From contig NZ_JAQMYP010000003.1 in the NCBI RefSeq assembly GCF_028369295.1, positions 62,001 to 126,000 of the forward strand: 64,000 nucleotides of DNA, given 5' to 3'. Source of the stretch: Streptomyces sp. HD (GTDB taxonomy: Bacteria > Actinomycetota > Actinomycetes > Streptomycetales > Streptomycetaceae). The position numbers and the translations under genes were made by a program. Of this stretch, positions 1-7,998 are shown piece after piece. A model generated the notes under the pieces. The model was not told where the DNA came from, did no database searches, and saw only the letters and a list, made by a program, of their open reading frames with translations. The first letter of the stretch is position 1. Each line of letters begins with the position of its first letter.

Positions 1-731
1 ACCTGAACAAGACGGCGAAGGCGCATCAGGTCCAGCTCCTCAAGGCACAGACCCTGCGCGCCTGGCTTGAGTCCGCCACCGGCCCCGTGACCCTGTGGTC
101 ACAGGAGTACGACGACTTCAAACAGGACGTTGTCCGCACAGTCGACCGGTACTTCGGTGACCGGCAACTCGCCGGACGTCTCCCTGAGTTCACCTTCGAC
201 GTCAACGACGTATCGGTGACCCAGCAGCCCCGGCGCAGCACGACGACCGGGTACGACATCGTGCAACGGGCAGCGGCGCTGGTCGGCCTCGCCGCCCCCG
301 TGGCGGCGGGCGGCAGCTGGGTGTACGGCTTGGCCGCGGCGGGGACCCTCGTGCCCCCGGCGGGACTGGTCGCCGGGGTCGCGGCGCTGGTCTATGCGGT
401 GGTCCAGAAGCACAAGCGCAGCGCCAGCTCGCTCGATGTCCTGCGCGAGGAATGGATCCAGGACATCGACACGGAAGCAGCGGCCGTCCAGGAGCAGTTC
501 ACCCTGGCGGTCAGTGTCCGGGGGACCGAGGTCATCGATCACCTGGCCGACAATCTCGCCCAGTACCGGGAAATGCTTGAGGAATCGAGCGCACTGATCC
601 AGGAACGCATCGCCCAGCCGGAGAATCGGGCCCGGCAGGAGGTCATCGACCAGTTGGAGCCATTGTGCGCGGAGGGCACCAGGCTCATCAGCGTGCTGCG
701 GGGTCTGGAGCGGCTCGGTGACGGGGCGTGA
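1..731 (+). CDS. C-terminal part of a dynamin-like/coiled-coil membrane GTPase (5' partial)
   Basis: The frame is already open at the left edge, so the start and any G domain lie upstream. About 242 residues are visible. They hold a long helical segment, then two hydrophobic stretches separated by Gly/Pro (about nt 265-405), then a charged helical tail rich in Glu, Gln and Arg up to the TGA at 729-731. A helical bundle around a hydrophobic hairpin is how bacterial dynamin-like proteins contact membranes, so this is the best guess. Without the GTPase motifs it stays an inference; any helical membrane-associated protein would fit. The next gene is convergent, 4 nt away. Confidence 0.5.
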   Translation, partial: LNKTAKAHQVQLLKAQTLRAWLESATGPVTLWSQEYDDFKQDVVRTVDRYFGDRQLAGRLPEFTFDVNDVSVTQQPRRSTTTGYDIVQRAAALVGLAAPVAAGGSWVYGLAAAGTLVPPAGLVAGVAALVYAVVQKHKRSASSLDVLREEWIQDIDTEAAAVQEQFTLAVSVRGTEVIDHLADNLAQYREMLEESSALIQERIAQPENRARQEVIDQLEPLCAEGTRLISVLRGLERLGDGA

Positions 732-735
732 ACCG

Positions 736-1614
736 CTAGCCCTGCGCAGCCGACGCCAGGACCGCCTCCACCACCCCGGGCACCGACCCGGGGTGCAGGG
801 ACAGGAACAGGTTCGGCTCGACCAGCTCCAGTTCCATCACGCGCGGCTCCCCGTCCTCCCCGTCGACGAGGTCCACCCGCGCGTACAGCAGCTCGGGAGC
901 CTCAGGTACGGCGGCCAGGGCTCGAACGGCGATGGCCAGCTCGGTGGGGGTCGGGGTCCAGGGTTCGAGGTCGGGGTGGGCGACCTTCTTCTCGTCGTAC
1001 GGCGTCCCGGAGGTGAGGACGGCGCCCTTGCGGCTGGCGTGGAGCAGGCGTCCGCCGTAGAACTGCAGGGCTCGCTCCCCGCTGACGTCGATGCCCTGCA
1101 CATATGGCTGCACCATCGCCGTGAAGCCCTCGGCGTGCATGCGCGCGAGCTGTCGTACGGCCGTGTCGTGCTCGTCGGGCGTGTAGCGGGCGGCGAAACG
1201 GGCGCCCGCGCCGGAGGTGGGCTTGACGACGTACTCGTGGTCGACGGGGAGGCCGTCGAAACCGTCGCCGGGGGCCATGTAGCGGGTGGGCACGACGGGC
1301 ACCCCGGCCTCCGCCAGATCGCCGAGGTACCGCTTGTCGGCGTTCCACCGCACCACGCCGACCGGATTCGCGAGCCGGGTCACCTTCGCGCACCGCTGCG
1401 CCCACGCCAGGAACTCCGTCGCACGCCAGCTGTAGTCCCAGGTCGAGCGGAGCACGGCGAGGTCGTAGCCGCCCCAGTCCACCGCGTCGTCGTCCCAGTA
1501 CACGGCCTCCGCCTCGGCCCCGGCCGCCCGCAGCGCCGCCACCAGCACCGGGAGGTCGCGGTCGATGCTTATGTCGGGGCCGGGGCTGCAGGTGACGAGG
1601 GCTATGCGGGGCAC
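736..1614 (-). CDS. ATP-grasp domain protein
   Basis: This 292-residue protein has the three-part layout of ATP-grasp ligases. An N-terminal pre-ATP-grasp region carries an STWDYSW motif, a central part has the nucleotide-binding segment with YVVKPTSGAGARFAAR, and the C-terminal part has the metal-binding VMELELVEPNLFLSL stretch. The family joins a carboxylate to an amine or thiol through an acyl phosphate; the closest group I recall is the DcsG/RimK-like set, but the substrate cannot be read from sequence. The GTG start at 1612-1614 is preceded by GGAGGAG at good spacing. It is divergent from the AraC gene and has no obvious partner. Confidence 0.85.
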   Translation of the reverse strand: MPRIALVTCSPGPDISIDRDLPVLVAALRAAGAEAEAVYWDDDAVDWGGYDLAVLRSTWDYSWRATEFLAWAQRCAKVTRLANPVGVVRWNADKRYLGDLAEAGVPVVPTRYMAPGDGFDGLPVDHEYVVKPTSGAGARFAARYTPDEHDTAVRQLARMHAEGFTAMVQPYVQGIDVSGERALQFYGGRLLHASRKGAVLTSGTPYDEKKVAHPDLEPWTPTPTELAIAVRALAAVPEAPELLYARVDLVDGEDGEPRVMELELVEPNLFLSLHPGSVPGVVEAVLASAAQG

Positions 1615-1721
1615 GGGGGCTCCTCCGAGTGGGGCATGTGAGCGCTTCGCAGGCTAACAAGCTCTTGCGGAACCGGGACAGGCCACTTGATCTTCGCCTT
1701 CGATGAAGCCACAGCAGCACA

Positions 1722-2165
1722 ATGGGTCCCGTGGGACATGTTCCGATCGCGCGTCATCTGCTCCGCGCCAAGGACCTCGCGGACGCCCGCTACGGCGAGG
1801 CGCTCACCGTGGCCGACATGGCCGCGGCCGCCGCGCTGTCCCCGGCCCACTTCAGCCGCAGTTTCAAGGCGGCGTTCGGCGAGTCGCCGCACCAGTACCT
1901 GCTGACCCGTCGCCTGGAACGGGCCGCCGCCCTGCTGCTCGCGACCGACTGGACGGTGGCCGAGGTCGGCGTCGCCGTCGGTGCGCGCAGTATCGGGTCG
2001 TTCACCACGAGTTTCCGCAGGATGTACGGGACGACCCCGCAGGCCTACCGGGCGGCGCACCCGCCCGCCGCGCGGCATGTGCGCATCCCCCGCTGTGTGG
2101 CGATGGCCTATGGACGCCCGCGGAACCGCACGTTTCGAGAAGACACGGGATCGCCGACTGCCTAG
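1722..2165 (+). CDS. AraC-family transcriptional regulator (DNA-binding domain only)
   Basis: At 147 residues this is little more than the two helix-turn-helix units of an AraC regulator. The first HTH includes LTVADMAAAAALSPAHFSR, the second VAEVGVAVGARSIGSFTTSFRR, ending in the usual GTTPQAYR signature. No effector-binding domain is present. A 60-residue tail after the signature is Arg/Pro rich and may be poorly conserved. The ATG at 1722 lacks a clear ribosome site, so a nearby GTG (1731) is also possible. The VOC gene begins 44 nt downstream on the same strand, and control of that gene is a reasonable inference. Confidence 0.85.
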   Translation: MGPVGHVPIARHLLRAKDLADARYGEALTVADMAAAAALSPAHFSRSFKAAFGESPHQYLLTRRLERAAALLLATDWTVAEVGVAVGARSIGSFTTSFRRMYGTTPQAYRAAHPPAARHVRIPRCVAMAYGRPRNRTFREDTGSPTA

Positions 2166-2209
2166 CGTCGATTCCAGTAATCGATCCAGGCAACCGACGA
2201 GGACCGGCC

Positions 2210-2647
2210 ATGTCGACGATCAAGATCGCCAATGCTCAGTTCTGGGTCCACGACCAGGACGCGGCGCTCGACTTCTACACGAAGAAGCTCGGCTGGGAGG
2301 TCCGGGCGGACGTGACGATGGAGGCGTGGAGCTTCCGGTGGCTGTGCGTCGCCCCGCCCGGCGGGGACGGTCCGGCGCTGGTGCTGATGCCCGTGCCGGG
2401 GCCGCCGATGCTGGACGGGGCGAGCAGTTCCCAGCTGTCGGATCTGGTGGCCAAGGGGGCGGGCGGCACGCTGTTCCTGGAGACCGACGACTGCAAGGCC
2501 GCCTATGACGAACTGTCCGCCCGTGGCGTCGAGTTCAACGACCCGCCCACGGTGCAGCCGTACGGGATCGACACGTCGTTCCGGGACCCGTCGGGCAACA
2601 ACATCCGGCTCACCCAGGTGATGGAGTTCGATCCGGAACGGGGCTGA
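2210..2647 (+). CDS. VOC-family (glyoxalase/bleomycin-resistance fold) protein
   Basis: This 145-residue protein has the paired beta-alpha-beta-beta-beta modules of the vicinal oxygen chelate superfamily. It begins ANAQFWVHDQDAALDFYTKKLGWE and closes with TSFRDPSGNNIRLTQ. These proteins bind a metal and act as lyases, dioxygenases or drug-binding proteins; the specific reaction is not evident. The ATG at 2210 follows GAGGA. The longer open frame upstream overlaps the AraC gene and is non-coding. It probably belongs with the AraC-type regulator just upstream. Confidence 0.85.
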   Translation: MSTIKIANAQFWVHDQDAALDFYTKKLGWEVRADVTMEAWSFRWLCVAPPGGDGPALVLMPVPGPPMLDGASSSQLSDLVAKGAGGTLFLETDDCKAAYDELSARGVEFNDPPTVQPYGIDTSFRDPSGNNIRLTQVMEFDPERG

Positions 2648-2695
2648 ACCGGGCCCTGCCCGTGCACGCCATGGGGTGGACCGCCCATTGCACTG

Positions 2696-2732
2696 ACGCC
2701 GCTGCCCCGACCCCGGGCCCGGACAGCGGCGT
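2696..2732. terminator. Bidirectional hairpin between convergent genes
   Basis: A 9-bp perfect stem (ACGCCGCTG / CAGCGGCGT) with a 19-nt loop lies between the stop codons of the VOC gene and the convergent acyltransferase gene. There is no T-run, as is common in Streptomyces, so termination is inferred from position and symmetry. Confidence 0.5.
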
Positions 2733-2750
2733 ATCAGAGTGCCGGGCGGG

Positions 2751-3977
2751 TCAACGCGCCGCGGGCTCGGGCTTCGGCTGCTGTTCCGGCACCGGCATCC
2801 GTACGGGATCCGGCTCCGGATAGAACTCCCGCGGCCGGCCCTTCTTGTCCCGCAGCCCCACCAGCAGGCTGCCCGGATACTCCACCACCCAGTAGCTCAC
2901 CGCGGCGACCAGCACCCCGGCCGCGACGACGAACAGCACCGCCAGCGGGAAGCCCGCCTGGGAGCGGGGCAGGGCGCCGGAGTCGTACAGGGCCAGCATC
3001 ACGGGTTCGTGCCAGATGTAGAGGCTGTAGCTGACCAGGCCCACGCCCGTCAGCCACCCCGAGCGCAGCAGGCCGTGCCAGCGGGGGCGGGCCGTTGTGC
3101 GGACGTGGAGGGTGGCGTAGAGCAGGGCGAACCAGAGGAGCGCGGCCAGGGGGTGGTAGTAGGTGTGCCAGGTGTTCTCCGGGGCGGAGTGGTACGACAG
3201 GGCGTACAGGCCGACCGCCGCGGTCACCGCCAGTGCCGTCGCCGTACGGGCGCCGACGCGGCCCCGTTCGCCCAGCGCCACCAGCAGTACCGCCAGGGCC
3301 ATCCCGGCCGCGAAGCCGCCGAGGCGGGCCTGGGGGCCGAAGTAGACGGGCCAGTTGGTGTACGGGACTTCGAGGGCGTGGTGGGCCACCGCGATCCAGG
3401 CCACCGGCGCCAGATAGAGCGCGGCGCAGCCCGACGCGCACAGCAGCACGCGGGCTCGGCGGGTGCGCAGGCGCCGGCAGACGCGGATCGCCAGGGGGCC
3501 GACGGCGATCAGGGTGAGATAGAACGCGATCTCCAACGACAGCGACCACGTCGGGCCGAGGGTGTAGAAGATCCGCTGCTGGTCGAAGACGTGCGTGAAC
3601 GTGAGGTGTTCCAGCAGGTCACGCCAGTCGCCGGGCAGGGACGGGTTGCGCAGCGACCAGACCAGCAGGACCGCCAGGACGTAGAGCGGGAGGATCCGCG
3701 CCGCCCGGCGGAAGAGGAAGTCCCTGCGCGGGCGGGTCCGGTCGTCGCCGTCGATCGCGGCCCGTGCGTAGGAGAGCGTCAGCAGGTACGCCGACATGAC
3801 GAAGAACAGGTCGATGACCTCCAGGGAGATCAGCGCCCCGAGGTAGGGGTTGTCGAGGGGCGGGTGGGAGCCCTGCGCGTCGTACACGTAGTACTGCTGC
3901 CAGACGTGGAAGACGACCGTGCTGAGGGCCGCCAGGCCCCGGAAGCCCTGGAGTTCGAGCCTGCGTGTGTTGCTCAC
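2751..3977 (-). CDS. Acyltransferase family 3 (OafA-like integral membrane O-acyltransferase)
   Basis: A 408-residue polytopic protein with about ten hydrophobic segments. Near its N-terminus is the family pattern LQGFRGLAALSTVVFHVWQQ, which includes the conserved Arg and His. It is followed by a VIDLFFVMSAYLL segment and, near the C-terminus, VGLVSYSLYIWHEPVM. These enzymes transfer acetyl or other acyl groups from the cytosolic side to sugars or lipids exposed outside. The GTG start overlaps the TGA of the upstream glycosyltransferase gene (GTGA at 3974-3977) with AGGAG in front, so the two are translationally coupled. It probably acylates the product of that glycosyltransferase. Confidence 0.9.
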   Translation of the reverse strand: MSNTRRLELQGFRGLAALSTVVFHVWQQYYVYDAQGSHPPLDNPYLGALISLEVIDLFFVMSAYLLTLSYARAAIDGDDRTRPRRDFLFRRAARILPLYVLAVLLVWSLRNPSLPGDWRDLLEHLTFTHVFDQQRIFYTLGPTWSLSLEIAFYLTLIAVGPLAIRVCRRLRTRRARVLLCASGCAALYLAPVAWIAVAHHALEVPYTNWPVYFGPQARLGGFAAGMALAVLLVALGERGRVGARTATALAVTAAVGLYALSYHSAPENTWHTYYHPLAALLWFALLYATLHVRTTARPRWHGLLRSGWLTGVGLVSYSLYIWHEPVMLALYDSGALPRSQAGFPLAVLFVVAAGVLVAAVSYWVVEYPGSLLVGLRDKKGRPREFYPEPDPVRMPVPEQQPKPEPAAR

Positions 3978-6313
3978 TCCTGCCCCACCGCCTTCGTCGC
4001 CGCGCGCGGGGTCACCCTCCAGCGGCGGTCTCCCAGCAGCTCCTTGAGGTGCGACTGGCGGGCCACCATGTTCTTGAAGTGGGTGTAGAAGACGGTCGAG
4101 ATCAGCGCGTGCAGCCAGAACCAGCCGCGCCTGCGCCGTAGTTCGGGCACGGCGAGGCGGCCCGCGAACCCGGTCTGCACCAGGCCCGCCGAGAGAGTGA
4201 ACGCGAAGGCGACCAGACAGGCCGGGGTGGCCCAGTTGATCTGGTCCGCGCCGCCTGCCCGCAGAGCCGAGTGGAGGAGGATCGGGAGGATCTGCAGAGA
4301 GAGCCACGGCTGGACCTCGCGCCAGCCCAACAGAACCACTAATCCCGCCTTCTGACGGGGTGTGAAGGACGGGTTGCGCAGGGCCTGCCGGAGGTGGCGC
4401 AGGGAGACCTGGAGCCAGCCCTGGGCCCAGCGTGAGCGCTGGTTCCACAGCGGCTTGAGACGGGTGGGCGCCAGCTCGCGTGAGATCAGGGTCCGGTCGG
4501 TGGCGATGCGGGCGCCCTCGGTCAACGCGCGTAGCGTCGAGTCGATGTCCTCCGTCAGCATCGAGCCGTGCATCCGGGTACGGGCCAGCAGGTCGGTGCG
4601 CCAGAAGCCGTTGGAGCCGCCGAAGATGCCGAAGCCGTACAGGCGGGTGCGGCCGGGGTGGCTGACGGAGTAGATCGCCTCGAACTCGGTGGCCACCTGC
4701 CGGGCCACCCAGGAGCTGTCGCCGTTGCGGATCACGCAGTGGCCCTGGACGACGTCGTACCCGTTGGACAGCCAGTCCCAGGCATGCCGGAAGGCGTCCG
4801 GCGCCGGGTGGTGGTCGGCGTCGAAGATGCCGACGAACTCGCCGCGCACCCGGCTGACGGCGGCGTTGACGTTCTGCGCCTTGGAGGTGCTGCCGGCCAC
4901 CGGGAGCAGCACCAACCGCGGGTCGCGGAGGGCGATTTCGCGCAGTGTGTCCTCGACCGGCAGCGCGTGGGGCGTGTTGTAGGCGAGGACGATCTCCAGG
5001 TCGCCGGGGTAGTCCAGGCGCAGGAAGGACTCGACGGTGTCGACGATCGTCGCCGCCTCGTTCGGCAGGTAGGCGGCGATGACGGCGCTCGCGGGCGGGT
5101 ACGGCTGCGCGGGCGCCGCGGGCCGGGCGGGCGCGTCGAGCGCGAAGAGGCATTCGAGGAGGATCAGGGAGGCGGAGAGGACCAGCCCCGCCACCACCAC
5201 CCAGTAGACCGCCGAGGCGATGTCCCAGCCGATCACCGTGTACGCCTGCTCGTACAGCGCGAACGGCACGCCCACGCCGACGAGCAGGGCGAGCAGCGGG
5301 GAGAGGGCCAGCAGGAGGGGGCGTACGACCTGCCGGGGGCGGCGGCGCGGGGTGGTGGCCCGCATCCAGGGCTCATAGCGGACGGGGCGCAGGTCGCGGT
5401 GGCGCAGGGCCTCGGCCACGGCGTCGCCCGCCCGGTCGACGGCACGGTCGTCGGCGTCGGTGAGGGGGAGCCAGCCGACGGCCGGGGTCAGCCGTACGTT
5501 CTCGTCGGCGACCACGAACCGGGTGCCGGCCACGGTGGTGGCGAACTCCTGGAGGGCACGGCGAGCGCCCTCCTCGTCCACGCCGGGCATGAGGACGAGC
5601 AGCCGCCCATCCTCGTCCCGGCCGAGCCGGTTGCTGCCGTTGCCGAGTCGCTCGGCGACTCCGGCGAGGCGTTCGGCGACCTCGCGGCGCACCCGCGCCC
5701 CGAACCGTTCCACCAGCGCGTCCACCTCGGCCACGCCGACCACCGCGAGGACGCCGGCGCGGCGTCCGGGACGGCTTCCGGGGCGGCGCAGTTCGCGGTC
5801 GAGCTCGGCGCGGAAGTGGGGTGCGGAGTACAGGCCGGTGAGCGGGTCGAGGGCCAGCCGGTCGACGGGGACCGGGACGCGGTGCAGCTTGGCGGCGATC
5901 CGGGCCGACAGTTCGACGGGTTCGGCGGCCTCGGACAGACAGTCGTCGGCGCCGCCGCGCAACAGGCTTGCGACGCCCGCGGGTTCACGGTCCGCGGTGA
6001 CCACGAGGAGGGGCAGGACCTGGCCTTGGGGTGCGGTGCGTATCTCCCGTACGACGGCCAGGGCCTGTTCGACGCCGCCGTGGCCGTCCAGGGCGACGAT
6101 CGCGTCGGGCGGCGTGTGCTCGACGCTGCGGCCCACCTCGCCCGGGGCGGCGTGCGTGACCGCGTAGCCCGTCGATTCCAGGGTGCGGGTGAGCCGTTCG
6201 CGTCGGGGGCCGGGGGTGCCGACCGCGAGGACACGGCCTTGTGCCGACCCGTCGGTCGGCGGGCAGGCCGGACTGTTCCGGGGCGCGGGTGCGCGCCTCA
6301 GTTCGGTGTGCAT
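3974..6313 (-). CDS. Receiver-like / degenerate GGDEF / family 2 glycosyltransferase fusion
   Basis: This 779-residue protein joins three parts. Residues about 28-145 look like a response-regulator receiver fold. Residues about 155-315 begin with the GGDEF-family signature DPLTGLYSAPHFRAEL, but the active-site loop reads GRDED instead of GGDEF. After two membrane segments (about 335-400) comes a processive GT2 domain with the metal motif FDADHH, the TEDIDSTL motif and QRSRWAQGW, the QxxRW signature of cellulose- and hyaluronan-synthase-like enzymes, and further C-terminal membrane helices. It probably makes an exopolysaccharide under control of its own signalling domains. No strong ribosome site precedes the ATG at 6311-6313. 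The gene is coupled to the acyltransferase. Confidence 0.85.
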   Translation of the reverse strand: MHTELRRAPAPRNSPACPPTDGSAQGRVLAVGTPGPRRERLTRTLESTGYAVTHAAPGEVGRSVEHTPPDAIVALDGHGGVEQALAVVREIRTAPQGQVLPLLVVTADREPAGVASLLRGGADDCLSEAAEPVELSARIAAKLHRVPVPVDRLALDPLTGLYSAPHFRAELDRELRRPGSRPGRRAGVLAVVGVAEVDALVERFGARVRREVAERLAGVAERLGNGSNRLGRDEDGRLLVLMPGVDEEGARRALQEFATTVAGTRFVVADENVRLTPAVGWLPLTDADDRAVDRAGDAVAEALRHRDLRPVRYEPWMRATTPRRRPRQVVRPLLLALSPLLALLVGVGVPFALYEQAYTVIGWDIASAVYWVVVAGLVLSASLILLECLFALDAPARPAAPAQPYPPASAVIAAYLPNEAATIVDTVESFLRLDYPGDLEIVLAYNTPHALPVEDTLREIALRDPRLVLLPVAGSTSKAQNVNAAVSRVRGEFVGIFDADHHPAPDAFRHAWDWLSNGYDVVQGHCVIRNGDSSWVARQVATEFEAIYSVSHPGRTRLYGFGIFGGSNGFWRTDLLARTRMHGSMLTEDIDSTLRALTEGARIATDRTLISRELAPTRLKPLWNQRSRWAQGWLQVSLRHLRQALRNPSFTPRQKAGLVVLLGWREVQPWLSLQILPILLHSALRAGGADQINWATPACLVAFAFTLSAGLVQTGFAGRLAVPELRRRRGWFWLHALISTVFYTHFKNMVARQSHLKELLGDRRWRVTPRAATKAVGQE

Positions 6314-6548
6314 GTATGAGGGTCCAATCCTGTTCGGATGTGGGGGGAGGACCTTTTGTCGTTACGTAGCCTCACCGAGCGTCGTGACGCCACACCTGCG
6401 GCGGTGTAACACCTTGATTGCCTTTGCGTGCCCATGCCAAGGAGGTGGGGGGAATCGCGTGACCGAGTGTGAGAGCAACGGTCATCGTGGAACCCACGGC
6501 GGGCATTCTCCGTCCGCCCCGCACCGCCGCCTCGACCGTCCGGCACGG

Positions 6549-7007
6549 TCAGTGGTGCCAGGCCCGCCCTCCCGTGTTGTGGATGAACCGCTGCAGCACC
6601 TTGAGGGTGGTCAGGTACTCCTCGTCGGAGATGCCCGTGTGCCGTTCCGCCCAGAGCTCGTCCTGAAGGGCCGCGGCCTTCTCGTAGAACGCCCTGCCCT
6701 CGGCCGTGATGCCCAGGCGCCCCTCGGCGTCCTCGGTGATCCAGCCCTGGACGATGGTCGTGTCGATCTCCGACTCCATGGATTGCGGGCCGGTGTCGAG
6801 GTAGTTCCGCAGGAGGCGGGACACCTCGTCACGGGTCCTGACGGTGTCGGCACGGGCGACCTGCGCGAGGACCCACCACTGCGGCTGAGTGGTGCCGATC
6901 CCTGCGAGGGCGGCCCGGGTGCGGGTGATGACGGCCTTGTAGGCCGCCCAACTCCAGTAGCCGATGGGCTGTTTGATCAGGTCGGAGTCGCTGTGCGAGT
7001 ACTCCAT
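6549..7007 (-). CDS. MarR/winged-helix family regulator
   Basis: A 152-residue protein with the helical dimerisation ends and central winged helix of MarR-like regulators: a QPQWWVLAQVARADTVRTRDEVSRLL segment around the recognition region and a wing near WITEDAEGRLGITAEG. The start chosen is the ATG at 7005-7007, preceded by GGAGGGG; an upstream in-frame extension lacks such a site. Function and ligand are unknown. The neighbours do not form an operon with it, since the downstream glycosyltransferase is 235 bp away and the upstream gene ends 79 nt before it. Confidence 0.8.
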   Translation of the reverse strand: MEYSHSDSDLIKQPIGYWSWAAYKAVITRTRAALAGIGTTQPQWWVLAQVARADTVRTRDEVSRLLRNYLDTGPQSMESEIDTTIVQGWITEDAEGRLGITAEGRAFYEKAAALQDELWAERHTGISDEEYLTTLKVLQRFIHNTGGRAWHH

Positions 7008-7085
7008 GGCCGGCCCCTCCGTCGTGTCGGTCGCTGTTGTGCTGGTTCGACGAGACCGACCGTAGAAACTCAACCCGACTTGAGG

Positions 7086-7799
7086 TCAAGGCCGTTCGGT
7101 GTCCTCCGGCTCCCAGTCCAGCAACCGCACCTTCGCCACCGTACGGACATGGCGCCGCATGGCCGCCGCCGCCCGCGCCGGGCGCTGGTCGGCGATCGCG
7201 TCGAGGATGGCCCGGTGCTGGGCGAGGGAGCGGGCGGGGCGGTGGGGCTGGCGTAGGGATTCGGTGCGGCTTTCGGCGATCTGGCCGGCGATGGAGCGCA
7301 TGAACTCGGCGAGGATGCTGCTGTGCGCGGCGGCGGTGACGGCGGCGTGGAAGAGGCGGTCGCCCTCCACTCCGTGGCGGTTGTCCTCGATCTCCTTCGC
7401 CATGTGCGCGAGAGCCGAGCGCATCGCCGCGAGGTCCTCCTCGGTGCGGCGTTCGGCGGCCAGTTCGGCGAGTTTCGTCTCCAGGGCCTCGCGAGCTTCC
7501 AGGACGTCCGGCAGGCGCCGGCGGCGCTCGACCATGCGCTCCACCGGCTCCACGTCGAGGCTGTCCCGCACGAGATACGTACCGCCCCCGTGCCGCACCT
7601 CCACCAGGCCCTGCACCTCCAGGACCACGATGGCCTGCTTCACGGAGGCCCGGCTGACCCCGAGCCGCTGGGCCAGGTCGCGCTCGGTCGGGAGCCGGTC
7701 CCCGGCGCCGAGGCCGCCCTCGGCGACGTACGAGCGCAGCCGGTCGAGCACCTGCTCGTAGAGGCGCTGCTTGGTCATGGGGCGCAGGGCGTCGGTCAC
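7086..7799 (-). CDS. GntR-family regulator, FadR subfamily (FCD domain)
   Basis: A 237-residue repressor-type protein. The N-terminal winged helix includes GDRLPTERDLAQRLGVSRASVKQAIVVLEVQGLVEVRHGGGTYL. The C-terminal helical FCD domain has VLEAREALETKLAELAAERR and late His residues (FHAAVTAAAH, AQHRAILDAI) that in this family bind metal and an organic-acid effector. The GTG at 7797-7799 has GAGGGGGAG just upstream; an internal ATG at 7778 is the alternative. It is divergent from the MatC-like transporter across a 199-bp gap with two identical-core palindromes, and so is the likely regulator of the malonate genes. Confidence 0.88.
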   Translation of the reverse strand: MTDALRPMTKQRLYEQVLDRLRSYVAEGGLGAGDRLPTERDLAQRLGVSRASVKQAIVVLEVQGLVEVRHGGGTYLVRDSLDVEPVERMVERRRRLPDVLEAREALETKLAELAAERRTEEDLAAMRSALAHMAKEIEDNRHGVEGDRLFHAAVTAAAHSSILAEFMRSIAGQIAESRTESLRQPHRPARSLAQHRAILDAIADQRPARAAAAMRRHVRTVAKVRLLDWEPEDTERP

Positions 7800-7846
7800 G
7801 GGCTCCCCCTCTCGCCGGGAGCGTAACACCGGGCGGTCAGGTGGCA

Positions 7847-7940
7847 GAGTGGCTGAGCCAATTTCTGCGGGAACTCTTGACGCCGCTCTCCGCCGACCCC
7901 ACGCTAGCCAGCCAGCAGGGTCGAATTGGCTCAGCCACTC
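7847..7940. promoter_or_regulatory. Pair of palindromic operator-like sites between gntR-type gene and transporter gene
   Basis: Two copies of an odd palindrome, TGGCT(G/C)AGCCA, lie at 7850-7860 and 7927-7937. They are embedded in a perfect 17-bp inverted repeat whose arms are 7847-7863 and 7924-7940, 60 bp apart. The second copy is 61 bp before the transporter ATG. Spacing of 77 bp and twofold symmetry suit a dimeric GntR protein binding both sites. No protein data exist here; a hairpin in RNA is the alternative. Confidence 0.55.
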
Positions 7941-7998
7941 GACCACTGTCGCCGTTCCCCGCCCCCAACAGCTCCGGGACCCAAAGACGGGAGCCCGT

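Noticed and set aside
3994..5153. N-terminal extension of the acyltransferase frame over the glycosyltransferase gene
   Set aside because: The real start is the GTG at 3977 overlapping the upstream stop; the extension is the shadow of another coding frame on the same strand.
6440..6470. Strong ribosome site AAGGAGGT with a GTG downstream on the plus strand
   Set aside because: The frames that follow run antisense into the MarR gene and look non-coding; spacing to the GTG is long. It may be chance, or the scar of a lost divergent gene.
7841..7945. A tRNA-Ser/Leu-like 5' sequence (GTGGCAGAGTGGCTGAG)
   Set aside because: No anticodon arm or T arm (GGTTCGAATCC) follows at the right distance. 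The resemblance comes from the inverted repeat.
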